Positions 33,540-42,034 of a stretch of DNA of 62,528 nucleotides are shown here, piece after piece (within the stretch, counting starts at the first letter, position 1; every line of letters begins with the position of its first letter). Under the pieces are notes generated by a model. That model was not told the origin of the DNA. It saw nothing but the letters and a program-made list of their open reading frames with translations, and made no database searches. A program made the position numbers and the translations under genes. The stretch is from Clostridia bacterium (lineage in GTDB: Bacteria > Bacillota > Clostridia > Christensenellales > Aristaeellaceae). The stretch lies in contig JAFXJP010000005.1 of assembly GCA_017532155.1 (NCBI GenBank), forward strand, positions 1-62,528, written 5' to 3'.

Positions 33540-35189
33540 ATGGACAAGTATACTCTGGGCGTCGATTTTGGCTCGCTTTCGGCGCGCGCGGTGATTTGCC
33601 GCGTCAGCGACGGAAGCGTGATTGCGCAGTATGAGCAGAGCTATCCGCATGCCGTGATGACGGATTTTTTGCCGGACGGCACACGCATTCCGGCGGGATT
33701 TTTTCTGCAGCATCCCATGGATTATCCCTTTGCGCTGGAGGAAAGCGTGCGCGGCGCGCTGGCAGCGGCCAAGATATTAAGAGAGCAGATCATAGGCCTG
33801 TCGCTGGATTTTACGGGCTGCACCATCCTGCCGCTGAATCAAAAGGGCGAGCCGCTATGCGTTGATGCGGCGTTTGAGAGCCATCCGTATGCCTATGTGA
33901 ATATGTGGAAGCAGCGCAATGCTCAGCGTGAGGCGCAGGAAATTGAAGCGGTCATTCGGCGGCATGATCCGGCGATGCTCAAGCGCTATGGCGGGCATGT
34001 GGCGCCTGAAATGCTGCAGTGCAAGGTGCTCAAAACCCTGCGCGAGGATCCGGAGGTGTTTGCGGCGGCTGACCGTTTCATCGAAGCGCAGGAATATATG
34101 CTGCAGCTGCTGACCGGCAACGCGGTGCGCAATACCTCCATGGCGGCGGTTAAATCCTTCTGGGATGCGGAAAAGGGGTATCCGGAGTATCTTGGGGAAG
34201 TGCATCCGGTTTTTGAACATCCGGAAAAGACCTTCCTGCGCGGGCGGATGGTGCGCCCCTACGAAAGCGCAGGCGGCTTGACAGAGAGGATGGCGGCGCG
34301 GCTGGGCCTGTGCGCGGGCATTCCCGTAGCGGGCGGGCATTACGATGCGCATGCCGCAATGTATGCGCTCAATGTGCAGGGCGGCGAGGCGCTGATGACG
34401 CTGGGTACGTCCTCGGGGCTGGTATGCAGCGACGCCTCCTTCCGGGAGGTGGAGGGCGCGGCCAGCGCCATGTGGGATACCATCCTGCCGGGAAGATACG
34501 CCTATGCTTCCGGCCAGCCGGCCTTTGGCGATACGCTCAGCTGGTATGTGCAAAATGCCGTGCCGCAAAGCGTGCAGGAGGCGGCAGAAAAGGAAAATAT
34601 CAGCGTGCATCAGTATCTTACGCGCGAGGCGGCAAAGCTGTCGCCCGGCGAATGCGGCATGGTGGCGCTGGATTGGTGGAACGGCAATCGCTCCTGCTTG
34701 CAGAACGGCAATCTCAGCGGCATGCTGCTGGGCATGACGCTGACGACTGGGGCGGCGGATATATACCGCGCGCTGCTGGAGGGCATTTCCTTTGGCATGC
34801 GGCGCATGGTGGATTCCTACCGCGAGCAGGGCTTTGATATTCGCGTGCTGAATACCTGCGGCGGCATTTCATTTAAGAATCAGCTGCTGATGCAGATTCT
34901 CAGCGATGTGATCAATCTGCCTGTGCGCAGGAGCCGCAATGTGCCGGCCCCGGCGGTGGGCGCATGCATGCTTTCGGCCGTGGCAGCGGGCGCGTATGAT
35001 ACCATCTATGACGCCATGGCGCATATGCACTGCCTGGAGGATGAGGTGATCTATCCGAACAGCGCGCAGGCCGAAACACATGAAACGCTGTACCGGGAAT
35101 ATCTGCTTTTGCATGATACCTTTGGGCGCGGGGTGAATCCTGTGATGAATACGCTGCGCGACATTACGAAGAAAGCGAAGGAGCAATGA
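33540..35189 (+). CDS. araB: L-ribulokinase-like FGGY carbohydrate kinase
   Basis: The 549-residue kinase starts with the ATP-binding GVDFGSLSARA. It carries ribulokinase hallmarks: QHPMDYPFALEESV, FTGCTILPL, HPYAYVNMWK and DWWNGNRSCL-NGNLSG. It likely phosphorylates L-ribulose or a related ketopentose in the cytoplasm. No isomerase (araA) or epimerase (araD) of the arabinose pathway is adjacent, but an isomerase/epimerase-type TIM barrel follows directly, so the true sugar may differ. Confidence 0.85.
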   Translation: MDKYTLGVDFGSLSARAVICRVSDGSVIAQYEQSYPHAVMTDFLPDGTRIPAGFFLQHPMDYPFALEESVRGALAAAKILREQIIGLSLDFTGCTILPLNQKGEPLCVDAAFESHPYAYVNMWKQRNAQREAQEIEAVIRRHDPAMLKRYGGHVAPEMLQCKVLKTLREDPEVFAAADRFIEAQEYMLQLLTGNAVRNTSMAAVKSFWDAEKGYPEYLGEVHPVFEHPEKTFLRGRMVRPYESAGGLTERMAARLGLCAGIPVAGGHYDAHAAMYALNVQGGEALMTLGTSSGLVCSDASFREVEGAASAMWDTILPGRYAYASGQPAFGDTLSWYVQNAVPQSVQEAAEKENISVHQYLTREAAKLSPGECGMVALDWWNGNRSCLQNGNLSGMLLGMTLTTGAADIYRALLEGISFGMRRMVDSYREQGFDIRVLNTCGGISFKNQLLMQILSDVINLPVRRSRNVPAPAVGACMLSAVAAGAYDTIYDAMAHMHCLEDEVIYPNSAQAETHETLYREYLLLHDTFGRGVNPVMNTLRDITKKAKEQ

Positions 35190-35190
35190 T

Positions 35191-36030
35191 ATGGATAGTT
35201 TGCTTTGTATGAACATCAGCAAGGCCTTTGATGCGCCTTACAAGCAGCAGATGGATATGCTTAAGGCTGCCGGCTTTGACGGCTTTTTCATGAGCTATAA
35301 GGATAATGAGGATGCTATCCGCGATTGCGCTGCATATGCGCGGGAGTGCGGCATGATTTTTCAGTCGCTGCATGCGCCGTTTGACAAGATGAGAATCATG
35401 TGGTACGGCGGCGAGGAAGAAGCGCAGGAAGCGCTGGATGAATTGCTGAAGTGTCTGGAGATTTGTGCGCAGGAGGATATTCCGCTGCTGGTGGTGCATG
35501 CGTTCATCGGCTTTGAGGATCATACGCCCACGGCGGCGGGCATTGAGCGCTTTGGCAAGCTGGTGGCTGCAGCGGAAAAGACAAACGTGCTGCTGGCCTT
35601 TGAAAATACAGAGGGCGAAGAATATCTGGATGCGCTGCTGCAGTTCTTCCGCCGCAGCCCGGCGGTGGGCTTTTGCTGGGACAGCGGGCATGAGCAGTGC
35701 TATAACCACGGTCAGGATCTGATTAAAAAATACGGCGACCGGCTGCTTTGCACGCACATCAATGATAACCTGGGCATCCGTGATCATGACGGCAAGATCA
35801 CCTGGCTGGATGATTTGCATCTGTTGCCCTTTGACGGCGTCATTGACTGGCAGGATGCGGCCAATCGTCTGCGCAAGTGCGGCTATCAGGGCGCGCTGAC
35901 GATGGAGATGAACATCAAATCCAAGCCCGGCCGCCACGATAACGACAAATATGCTTCCATGCCGCTGGAGCAATACTTTGCCGAGTGCTATGCGCGGCTG
36001 TGCAAAATTGCCCGGCTATTAGAAAAATAA
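35191..36030 (+). CDS. Sugar phosphate isomerase/epimerase family TIM barrel
   Basis: The 279-residue protein has the xylose-isomerase-like/AP endonuclease 2 pattern of metal ligands: SLHAPFD near 56, VVHAFIG near 100, ENTEGEEY near 140, CWDSGH near 165 and CTHINDN near 188. Such enzymes epimerise or isomerise sugars or their phosphates. It begins one base after the ribulokinase stop with GAAGGAG seven bases upstream, so the two act in one pathway. Confidence 0.8.
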   Translation: MDSLLCMNISKAFDAPYKQQMDMLKAAGFDGFFMSYKDNEDAIRDCAAYARECGMIFQSLHAPFDKMRIMWYGGEEEAQEALDELLKCLEICAQEDIPLLVVHAFIGFEDHTPTAAGIERFGKLVAAAEKTNVLLAFENTEGEEYLDALLQFFRRSPAVGFCWDSGHEQCYNHGQDLIKKYGDRLLCTHINDNLGIRDHDGKITWLDDLHLLPFDGVIDWQDAANRLRKCGYQGALTMEMNIKSKPGRHDNDKYASMPLEQYFAECYARLCKIARLLEK

Positions 36031-36036
36031 AACAGT

Positions 36037-36070
36037 AAACAGGCCCGGAAATGCACGGGTCTGTTTTTTT
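36037..36070 (+). terminator. intrinsic terminator
   Basis: AAACAGGCCCG pairs with CGGGTCTGTTT over an eight-base loop and ends in seven Ts. Confidence 0.9.
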
Positions 36071-36081
36071 GCGACGAAATA

Positions 36082-36090
36082 TGATATAAT
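36082..36090 (+). promoter_or_regulatory. extended -10 promoter for the first MATE gene
   Basis: TGaTATAAT lies 36 bases before the start codon; the -35 region falls in the preceding terminator's T run. Confidence 0.5.
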
Positions 36091-36126
36091 TATCAGGTTC
36101 ACTATTTTTGAAGGAAGTGCAATTGT

Positions 36127-37488
36127 ATGTCTCAAGTAAAACGCGATATGGGCAGCGGCAGCATTAAAAAACTGATGCTGCAGCTGGCGCTGCCTGCGCT
36201 GGTCGGTCAGGTGGTCAATCTTTTATATAATATTGTTGACCGCATTTATATCGGCCATATTCCGGAAATTGGCGGCACGGCGCTGACGGGCGTGGGCCTG
36301 TTTACGCCGCTGCTGATGCTCATCACCGCCTTTGCCATGCTGGCTGGCGCCGGCGGCGCGCCGCGCGCGGCCATTGCGATGGGGCAGAAGGACCGCGACC
36401 GGGCGGAGAAGATCGTGGGCAATTGCTTTACGATGCTGCTGATTTTTGCGCTGCTGCTGACGGTGGTGCTGTTTACGGCTGCGCCCGCGCTTCTGCGCGT
36501 ATTTGGCGCCAGCGATGCAACGCTGCCCTATGCGCTGACCTACGGCCGCATTTATATTGCCGGCAGCGCGTTTGTGCTGGTTGTGATGGGCATGAATCCC
36601 TTTATCACCACCCAGGGCTTTGCTAAAATCAGCATGCTGACCACGCTGATTGGCGCGGGCATCAATATTGTGCTGGATCCCATCTTTATTTTCCTTTTTG
36701 ACATGGGCGTAGCCGGCGCGGCGCTGGCCACGGTGATCAGCCAGGCGGTGAGCGCTATGTGGATTATGCGCTTCCTTACGGGCAATAAAACGGTATTGAA
36801 GCTCAAGCGCAGCAACATGAAGCTGCAAAAGCAGATCATTCTGCCGTGCCTGGCGCTGGGCATTTCCAGCTTTGTGATGGTTTCGACCGAAAGCCTGCTC
36901 TCCGTCAGCTTCACCTCTTCCCTGGCGCGCTTTGGCGGCGATGTGGCGGTGGGCGCGATGACGGTCATGACCTCGCTCAATCAGCTGATCACCATGCCGC
37001 TGCAGGGTATTTGCCAGGGCGGCCAGCCGCTGATCAGCTATAACTACGGCGCGGGCAAGCTGCAGCGCGTGAAGGAAGCCTTCTTCTGTCAGTTCATTGT
37101 GTGCGTTGCGTACACGACGGTTTTCTGGCTGCTGATTCAGTTCTTCCCGGGCTTTTTCGCGGGCATTTTCACCAGCGATCAGCAGCTGGTTTCCTATACG
37201 GCCTGGGCGCTGCGCATCTTCCTGGCGTGCGCGTTTTCCGTGGGCTTCCAGATCAGCTGTCAGCAGGCCTTCATGGCGCTGTCTCAGGCCAAGATCAGCC
37301 TGCTGATGGCCTGCCTGCGCAAGATTGTGCTGCTGATTCCCCTCATTTTTATTCTGCCGCATTTCTTTGAAAATAAGGTAATGGCGGTGTTCCTGGCCGA
37401 GCCCGTCAGTGATTTGATCGCGGCGGCGGTGACGACGGGCTGCTTCTTTGCTTTCTTCACAAAGCTGATGAAAAAGCAGGAAAAATAA
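36127..37488 (+). CDS. MATE family multidrug/metabolite exporter
   Basis: The 453-residue protein has about 12 membrane helices and the MATE duplicated-half layout, opening PALVGQVVNLLYNIVDRIYIG with a matching second half from residue 235. It would expel cationic compounds using a Na+ or H+ gradient. The substrate is not predictable. A ribosome site (AAGGAAG) lies about ten bases upstream. Confidence 0.9.
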   Translation: MSQVKRDMGSGSIKKLMLQLALPALVGQVVNLLYNIVDRIYIGHIPEIGGTALTGVGLFTPLLMLITAFAMLAGAGGAPRAAIAMGQKDRDRAEKIVGNCFTMLLIFALLLTVVLFTAAPALLRVFGASDATLPYALTYGRIYIAGSAFVLVVMGMNPFITTQGFAKISMLTTLIGAGINIVLDPIFIFLFDMGVAGAALATVISQAVSAMWIMRFLTGNKTVLKLKRSNMKLQKQIILPCLALGISSFVMVSTESLLSVSFTSSLARFGGDVAVGAMTVMTSLNQLITMPLQGICQGGQPLISYNYGAGKLQRVKEAFFCQFIVCVAYTTVFWLLIQFFPGFFAGIFTSDQQLVSYTAWALRIFLACAFSVGFQISCQQAFMALSQAKISLLMACLRKIVLLIPLIFILPHFFENKVMAVFLAEPVSDLIAAAVTTGCFFAFFTKLMKKQEK

Positions 37489-37521
37489 GCGCTGGGTCGT
37501 TGTATTTGCGGAGGTGGAAGT

Positions 37522-38151
37522 ATGAAAAAATATCTGGCAATCCTGCTGCTTTTGTGCCTGCTGCTGCCCGCGCAGGCAGAGATTGTAGGCAAAACCAGCA
37601 ATGGCGAGCATATCCATGCCTACACGGCGGACAACGGACAGACAATTTACTTTACAGCGCTGGAGCCGGATCCCTTCATCATGCGGCAAGACGTGAATTT
37701 TGACGGACGGGAGGATCTGCTTGTGTGCGTGTCCGCAGGCGCCAGCAACGGGTATTTTGAATTTTTCGTCCGGGAGGACGAACGCTATGTGCAATCTTCA
37801 CACGATGGGCTTGGCTATGGCGTCTGCAATTATCAGTTGTTTCCCGATAAAGGCTTGGTGCTGTCCCAGGCAAACAACGGTTTTGCCGGAATGCTGCATG
37901 AATGGTGCTTATTCCGCTGGGAAGGAACAGAGTTGAAAATGATTCGCCGCGCGGTATCGGACCTGGACAGCGAATACATCTGGTATGATGACGGTTATGC
38001 GCTGCGCAGCTATGACAGTCGCCTGCGTGTGGAGGTGCGCTGCTGGAATGCGGCGACGGACGAATGGGAGACGGCCCTGGAAGAGCGCGTATCACTGCAG
38101 GACGAAAGCTGGATGAGCCGCGAAGAGGCGGCCTTCTGGCAGGGAATATAA
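37522..38151 (+). CDS. Secreted protein of unknown function with a DVNFDGREDLL motif
   Basis: The 209-residue protein has a clear signal peptide (MKKYLAILLLLCLLLPAQA). Near residue 57 a DVNFDGREDLLV motif recalls the calcium-binding loops of FG-GAP or XAC2610-type proteins. No catalytic residues are recognisable. GGAGG lies upstream of the ATG, and it follows the MATE gene by 33 bases, probably in one transcript. Confidence 0.7.
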   Translation: MKKYLAILLLLCLLLPAQAEIVGKTSNGEHIHAYTADNGQTIYFTALEPDPFIMRQDVNFDGREDLLVCVSAGASNGYFEFFVREDERYVQSSHDGLGYGVCNYQLFPDKGLVLSQANNGFAGMLHEWCLFRWEGTELKMIRRAVSDLDSEYIWYDDGYALRSYDSRLRVEVRCWNAATDEWETALEERVSLQDESWMSREEAAFWQGI

Positions 38152-38157
38152 AAATAG

Positions 38158-38190
38158 AAACATCCGAAGAATCCCTTCGGATGTTTTTTT
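38158..38190 (+). terminator. intrinsic terminator
   Basis: AAACATCCGAAG pairs with CTTCGGATGTTT around a five-base loop and runs into Ts. Confidence 0.93.
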
Positions 38191-38216
38191 CGGACGATAT
38201 TTTCTGCTGAGCAGCA

Positions 38217-38245
38217 TATACACAGGCTTTGATATATTGTATAAT
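38217..38245 (+). promoter_or_regulatory. SigA-type promoter for the amidohydrolase operon
   Basis: TATACA (38217-38222), 17 bases, then TATAAT (38240-38245), 28 bases before the start. Confidence 0.55.
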
Positions 38246-38272
38246 AGGAGCATTCTACCAAAGGAGCTTGCC

Positions 38273-39871
38273 ATGAAACAGCTATTTGTAAACGGACAGG
38301 TATTTACCGGCACGGGCGTGATGCGCTCTGCCTTTGCTGAAGAAAACGGAAAATTTATCGCCGTGGGCAGCACGGAGGAAATTTTGTCGCTGAAGGAAGA
38401 AAATGATCAGGTGATCGATCTGGCGAACAGATTTGTCTGCGCCGGCTTTATTGATTCGCACATGCATCTGGTCAATTACGGCAATGTGATGGGCTGCTGC
38501 AACCTGATGGAGCATACCACTTCCGTTGCCGATATCCAGCAGGCGCTGCGCGATTTTATCGCAGCGGAAAAGATCCCTGCGGGCAGCTGGGTGCGCGGCC
38601 GCGGCTGGAATCAGGATTATTTTGTGGATAACCACGATTTGCCCACCCGCGCGCAGCTGGATGCGGTGTCGACCGAGCATCCCATCTGCATCACCCGCTG
38701 CTGCGGCCACTCTCTGGTGGTAAACAGCAAGGCGCTGGAGGTGCTGGGCATTGATACCGTGGAAAAGATCGACGGCGGCGCGTATGATCTTGCCACCGGC
38801 GCTTTCTTTGACAGCGCCATGACGCTGGTGTATGCCCGCCTGCCGCAGCCCGATCGTGCGGAAATCAAGAAGATGATCCTGCGCGCCTGCAAGGGCCTGA
38901 ATGCGCTGGGCGTGACAGGCTCGCATACCGACGACCTGTGCGCCTTTGAAAATACGCCCTGGCAGGAAGTGATTGCGGCATATCATGAGCTGGAGGCGGA
39001 AAATAAGCTGACCGTGCGCGTATACGAGCAGAGTCAATTGACCACGCCCGAAGCGCTGCGCGAATTTCTGGCGGCGGGCTATAAGACGGGCGTCGGCTCG
39101 GATATGTTCAAGATTGGCCCGCTCAAGCTCCTGGGCGACGGCTCGCTGGGCGCGCGCACGGCATACATGCGCAAGGGCTATGCCGATCAGCCGGATGAGC
39201 GCGGCCTGGCTATTTTCACGCAGGAGCAGTTTGATGAAATGATCTGCCTGGCGCATGAAAACGGCATGCAGATTGCCATTCATGCCATTGGCGACGGCAT
39301 TTTGGATCGCATCCTTTTGTCCTATGAAAAGGCTTTTGCCCTTTGCCCGCGAGAGGATCATCGCAGCGGCATCGTGCATGTGCAGCTCACGCGCCCTGAG
39401 CAGCTGAAAAAGATGCAAAGGCTCAATCTGCACGCCTATATCCAGAGCATTTTCCTGGATTATGATATCAATATTGTGGAAGCGCGCGCCGGCAAGGAGC
39501 TTGCCTCCACCAGCTATGCTTTCCATACGCTGAAGCAGATGGGCCTGCATGTGTCCAACGGCACCGATTGTCCGGTGGAGATGCCGCGCGCGCTGCATGG
39601 CATCCAGTGCGCCGTGACGCGCTGCACGCTGTCCGGCAAGGGCCCGTATCGCCCGGAAGAGGCCATGGATGTGAGCGAAGCGCTGCTGTCCTATACCGCG
39701 GAGAGCGCGCATGCTTCCTTTGATGAAAATGTGAAGGGCAAGATTCAGCCGGGCATGCTGGCGGACTTTGTGGTGCTGTCTGACAGCCCCTTCCGCGTGC
39801 CGGCCAATAAAATCAGCGCCATTCAGGTGAAAAAGACCTTCCTGGGCGGCGCGTGCGTATACGAAAGGTAA
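38273..39871 (+). CDS. YtcJ-like amidohydrolase family protein
   Basis: The 532-residue metal-dependent hydrolase carries the HxH motif in GFIDSHMHL (near 65), then GSHTDD near 222, IAIHAIGDG near 340 and NGTDCPVEMP near 435. This is the amidohydrolase-3 (YtcJ) pattern. The substrate is unknown. AAAGGAGC precedes the ATG. It is followed at 3 bases by a flavin reductase and then a nitroreductase, a likely three-gene operon for turnover of an unidentified compound. Confidence 0.85.
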   Translation: MKQLFVNGQVFTGTGVMRSAFAEENGKFIAVGSTEEILSLKEENDQVIDLANRFVCAGFIDSHMHLVNYGNVMGCCNLMEHTTSVADIQQALRDFIAAEKIPAGSWVRGRGWNQDYFVDNHDLPTRAQLDAVSTEHPICITRCCGHSLVVNSKALEVLGIDTVEKIDGGAYDLATGAFFDSAMTLVYARLPQPDRAEIKKMILRACKGLNALGVTGSHTDDLCAFENTPWQEVIAAYHELEAENKLTVRVYEQSQLTTPEALREFLAAGYKTGVGSDMFKIGPLKLLGDGSLGARTAYMRKGYADQPDERGLAIFTQEQFDEMICLAHENGMQIAIHAIGDGILDRILLSYEKAFALCPREDHRSGIVHVQLTRPEQLKKMQRLNLHAYIQSIFLDYDINIVEARAGKELASTSYAFHTLKQMGLHVSNGTDCPVEMPRALHGIQCAVTRCTLSGKGPYRPEEAMDVSEALLSYTAESAHASFDENVKGKIQPGMLADFVVLSDSPFRVPANKISAIQVKKTFLGGACVYER

Positions 39872-39874
39872 AAA

Positions 39875-40399
39875 ATGCAGATCAATAAGGATAATTTCCG
39901 GCAGGCGAGCTATGACGTGTTTCGGAAATTCAACGATCAGTACGCCATCGTGACAGCGGGCGATCTGCAGGATTTTAACTGCATGACGCTGGGCTGGGGC
40001 ATGATGGGCAATGTATGGGGCCATCCCGGCCCGGCGCTGACCATTTATGTGCAGCCCAGCCGCTATACCTTTGAATATATGCAGAAGAACGAATACTTCA
40101 CGGTGTGTTTTTTGCCCAGGGAATATCACGACGATGCGCTGACGCTGGGCCGTATATCGGGCCGCGACGGCGATAAAATAGCGCATACGGCGCTGCATCC
40201 TGTGGCACTCAGCCAGGGCGTTGGGTATCAGGAAGCGGAATTGACCTTTGTGTGCAAAAAGATCTGCGCGCAGCAGTTTGATATGGACTGCGTGCCGGAT
40301 TTCATGAAAGAAGGCATGTACAGCAAGCTGGCGCCGCATTATTTCTACATCGGTGCGGTGGAGGATGCTTTCGGCGAGGTAAAGGAGTGGAATGGATGA
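39875..40399 (+). CDS. Flavin reductase-like FMN-binding protein
   Basis: This 174-residue protein has the flavin-reductase-like split-barrel pattern, with DFNCMTLGWGMMGNVWG near 28 and FEYMQKNEYFTVCFLP near 65. It probably binds FMN and reduces it or passes electrons. It overlaps the nitroreductase gene by four bases (ATGA). Confidence 0.82.
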   Translation: MQINKDNFRQASYDVFRKFNDQYAIVTAGDLQDFNCMTLGWGMMGNVWGHPGPALTIYVQPSRYTFEYMQKNEYFTVCFLPREYHDDALTLGRISGRDGDKIAHTALHPVALSQGVGYQEAELTFVCKKICAQQFDMDCVPDFMKEGMYSKLAPHYFYIGAVEDAFGEVKEWNG

Positions 40400-40923
40400 A
40401 TTTTGCTGAAATTGCGCAAGCGCGCCAGTCCTGCCGCAGCTATGACGAAGCGCGCGCCGTGGAAGCAGAAAAGCTTGAGGCCATTTTGGAATCTGCGCGC
40501 CTGGCGCCCTCGGCCTGCAACGGGCAGCCGTATCATATTACCGTGTGCCGCGGCCAGGCAGCAAAGGACGTAGCGGCGCTTACCGTCGGCATGGGCGGCA
40601 TGAATAAATTTGCCGCGCAGGCGCCCATCCTGCTGGTGATTTCCGAAATGCCCTATGTGGCCACGGCGGCCTTTGGCGCCAAGCATAAGCATAATGATTA
40701 CCGCTCGATGGACATTGGCCTCGCGGCGGCGCACATTTGCTTTGAGGCGACGGCGCAGGGGCTGGGCACGTGCATGCTGGGCTGGTTTGACGATGAAAAG
40801 GTGCGCAATATCTGCGGCTTAAAGTATCCGGTGCGGCTGATTATCACGCTGGGCTATCCGAACGACAAGCCGCGCGGGAAAAAGCGCAAGGCGCTGGAGG
40901 AACTGGTCAGCTACGTGGAATGA
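40396..40923 (+). CDS. Nitroreductase family protein
   Basis: The 175-residue protein has the FMN-binding RQSCRSYD near its start and LAPSACNGQPYH near 35, typical of nitroreductases, and ends in an RLIITLGYP strand. It reduces nitro or other electron-poor groups with NAD(P)H. The ATG at 40396 has AAAGGAG eight bases upstream; an earlier in-frame GTG lacks one. Confidence 0.87.
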   Translation: MNFAEIAQARQSCRSYDEARAVEAEKLEAILESARLAPSACNGQPYHITVCRGQAAKDVAALTVGMGGMNKFAAQAPILLVISEMPYVATAAFGAKHKHNDYRSMDIGLAAAHICFEATAQGLGTCMLGWFDDEKVRNICGLKYPVRLIITLGYPNDKPRGKKRKALEELVSYVE

Positions 40924-40925
40924 AC

Positions 40926-40966
40926 AAAAAAAGGGACGCTTTGGGATCAAAGCGCCCTTTTGTTTT
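40926..40966. terminator. bidirectional terminator between convergent genes
   Basis: AAAAGGGACGCTTTG pairs with CAAAGCGCCCTTTT and has an A run on one side and T-rich sequence on the other, serving the nitroreductase operon and the converging coiled-coil gene. Confidence 0.85.
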
Positions 40967-40971
40967 ATGGG

Positions 40972-41895
40972 TTACGCCTCTTTGATGGCATGATCCATCA
41001 TGCGGCGCACGTTTTCTTCCTCCTGCCGGGTATTTTTCATTTCCTCGCGCAGACGGGAAAGGATACGCTCGATCTGCGCTTGGGTATTCTGCGCGGATGA
41101 AAGCGCGCGGCTGATGCGGCTTTTCATCATCCAGTCGGCGATCAGCCCGTCAAAGAGAAAATCGGCAACGGACAAAAAACTGTCTACGGGGATATCGGCG
41201 TCCAGATGCACGTCCTTTAGCTCGGTGCGGAAACGGCGCAGCTGATGCTGCAATTGCTCGATCAGCCCCTGCGCGGTGTTGAGCTCCGAGTGCTTGGCCA
41301 TATCCGCTAGCAGGCCACCGCCCAGCACATCCCAGGTAGCAAAGCCGCCGGCGTTTTTGAGGCAATCGACGATTTCGGCGGCGATGTGCAGCGCGGCGCC
41401 GCCTTCATCCAGCGCTTCGCTGATTTCTTTTTGCCTGCTTTGCAGCTTTGCGGCTTTTTCCTCCAGCTTGCGCAGTGCATCTCCCTCGGGCGAGGCGGCG
41501 AGCAGCGCGCGCTTTTGCGCAAGAAGGTCGTTGTATTTGCGCTCGCTGTAGCTCAGATCACTGAGCTTTGCACGGCGCGCGGCAATTTCCTGCCGGATTT
41601 CGCTTAGTTCTTTTTCGGCGGCGGCGCATTTGAGCGCGGCGGCGTCTACATCCGCCTGCTCGCGGCGCAGCACCTCCTCATGCGTGCCGCAGATGCGCAG
41701 CCAGACGGACGAGAGCGTGACGCGGGAGAGCGCATCTACGTCGCGCTGTTCATGCTGCAAAATCCCCTGCAGCTCGCGCAGCTTCTGCTGCAGCTTTTCG
41801 CTTTGCCCTTCGAGTGCCGCTACCTCGCGCTTGAGGCGGGCGTGTTCGTTGATATCGGCAAGCAGCGCGCGCATTTCTTCCCGGATCTGTTGCAT
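40972..41895 (-). CDS. Coiled-coil protein of unknown function
   Basis: The 307-residue protein is largely Leu/Glu/Arg/Gln heptad repeat in residues 1-165 and again at 265-305. A less charged segment (GGFATWDVLGGGLLADMAKHS) between them may be a small globular domain. No signal peptide or membrane helix is seen. AGGAGGG seven bases upstream fixes the ATG at 41895. It lies 137 bases downstream of dnaX on the same strand, where ybaB and recR usually follow. I do not recognise the family with certainty. Confidence 0.7.
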   Translation of the reverse strand: MQQIREEMRALLADINEHARLKREVAALEGQSEKLQQKLRELQGILQHEQRDVDALSRVTLSSVWLRICGTHEEVLRREQADVDAAALKCAAAEKELSEIRQEIAARRAKLSDLSYSERKYNDLLAQKRALLAASPEGDALRKLEEKAAKLQSRQKEISEALDEGGAALHIAAEIVDCLKNAGGFATWDVLGGGLLADMAKHSELNTAQGLIEQLQHQLRRFRTELKDVHLDADIPVDSFLSVADFLFDGLIADWMMKSRISRALSSAQNTQAQIERILSRLREEMKNTRQEEENVRRMMDHAIKEA

Positions 41896-42008
41896 GTCAG
41901 TCCCTCCTTTATAGTTATAGAATACCACAGGCAAGGAGGCTTGTGTGTTTTTTTGCTGAAAAGATACAGGCGCGTGTCTGAATTGTCAGCTTTACGCGCC
42001 GAAACAGC

Positions 42009-42034
42009 AAAAAAGGAGCCGTTTGGCTCCTTTT
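42009..42034 (-). terminator. intrinsic terminator at the dnaX stop codon (minus strand)
   Basis: AAAAGGAGCC and GGCTCCTTTT pair around GTTT, followed by Ts on the minus strand. The dnaX stop codon lies within the hairpin foot. Confidence 0.88.
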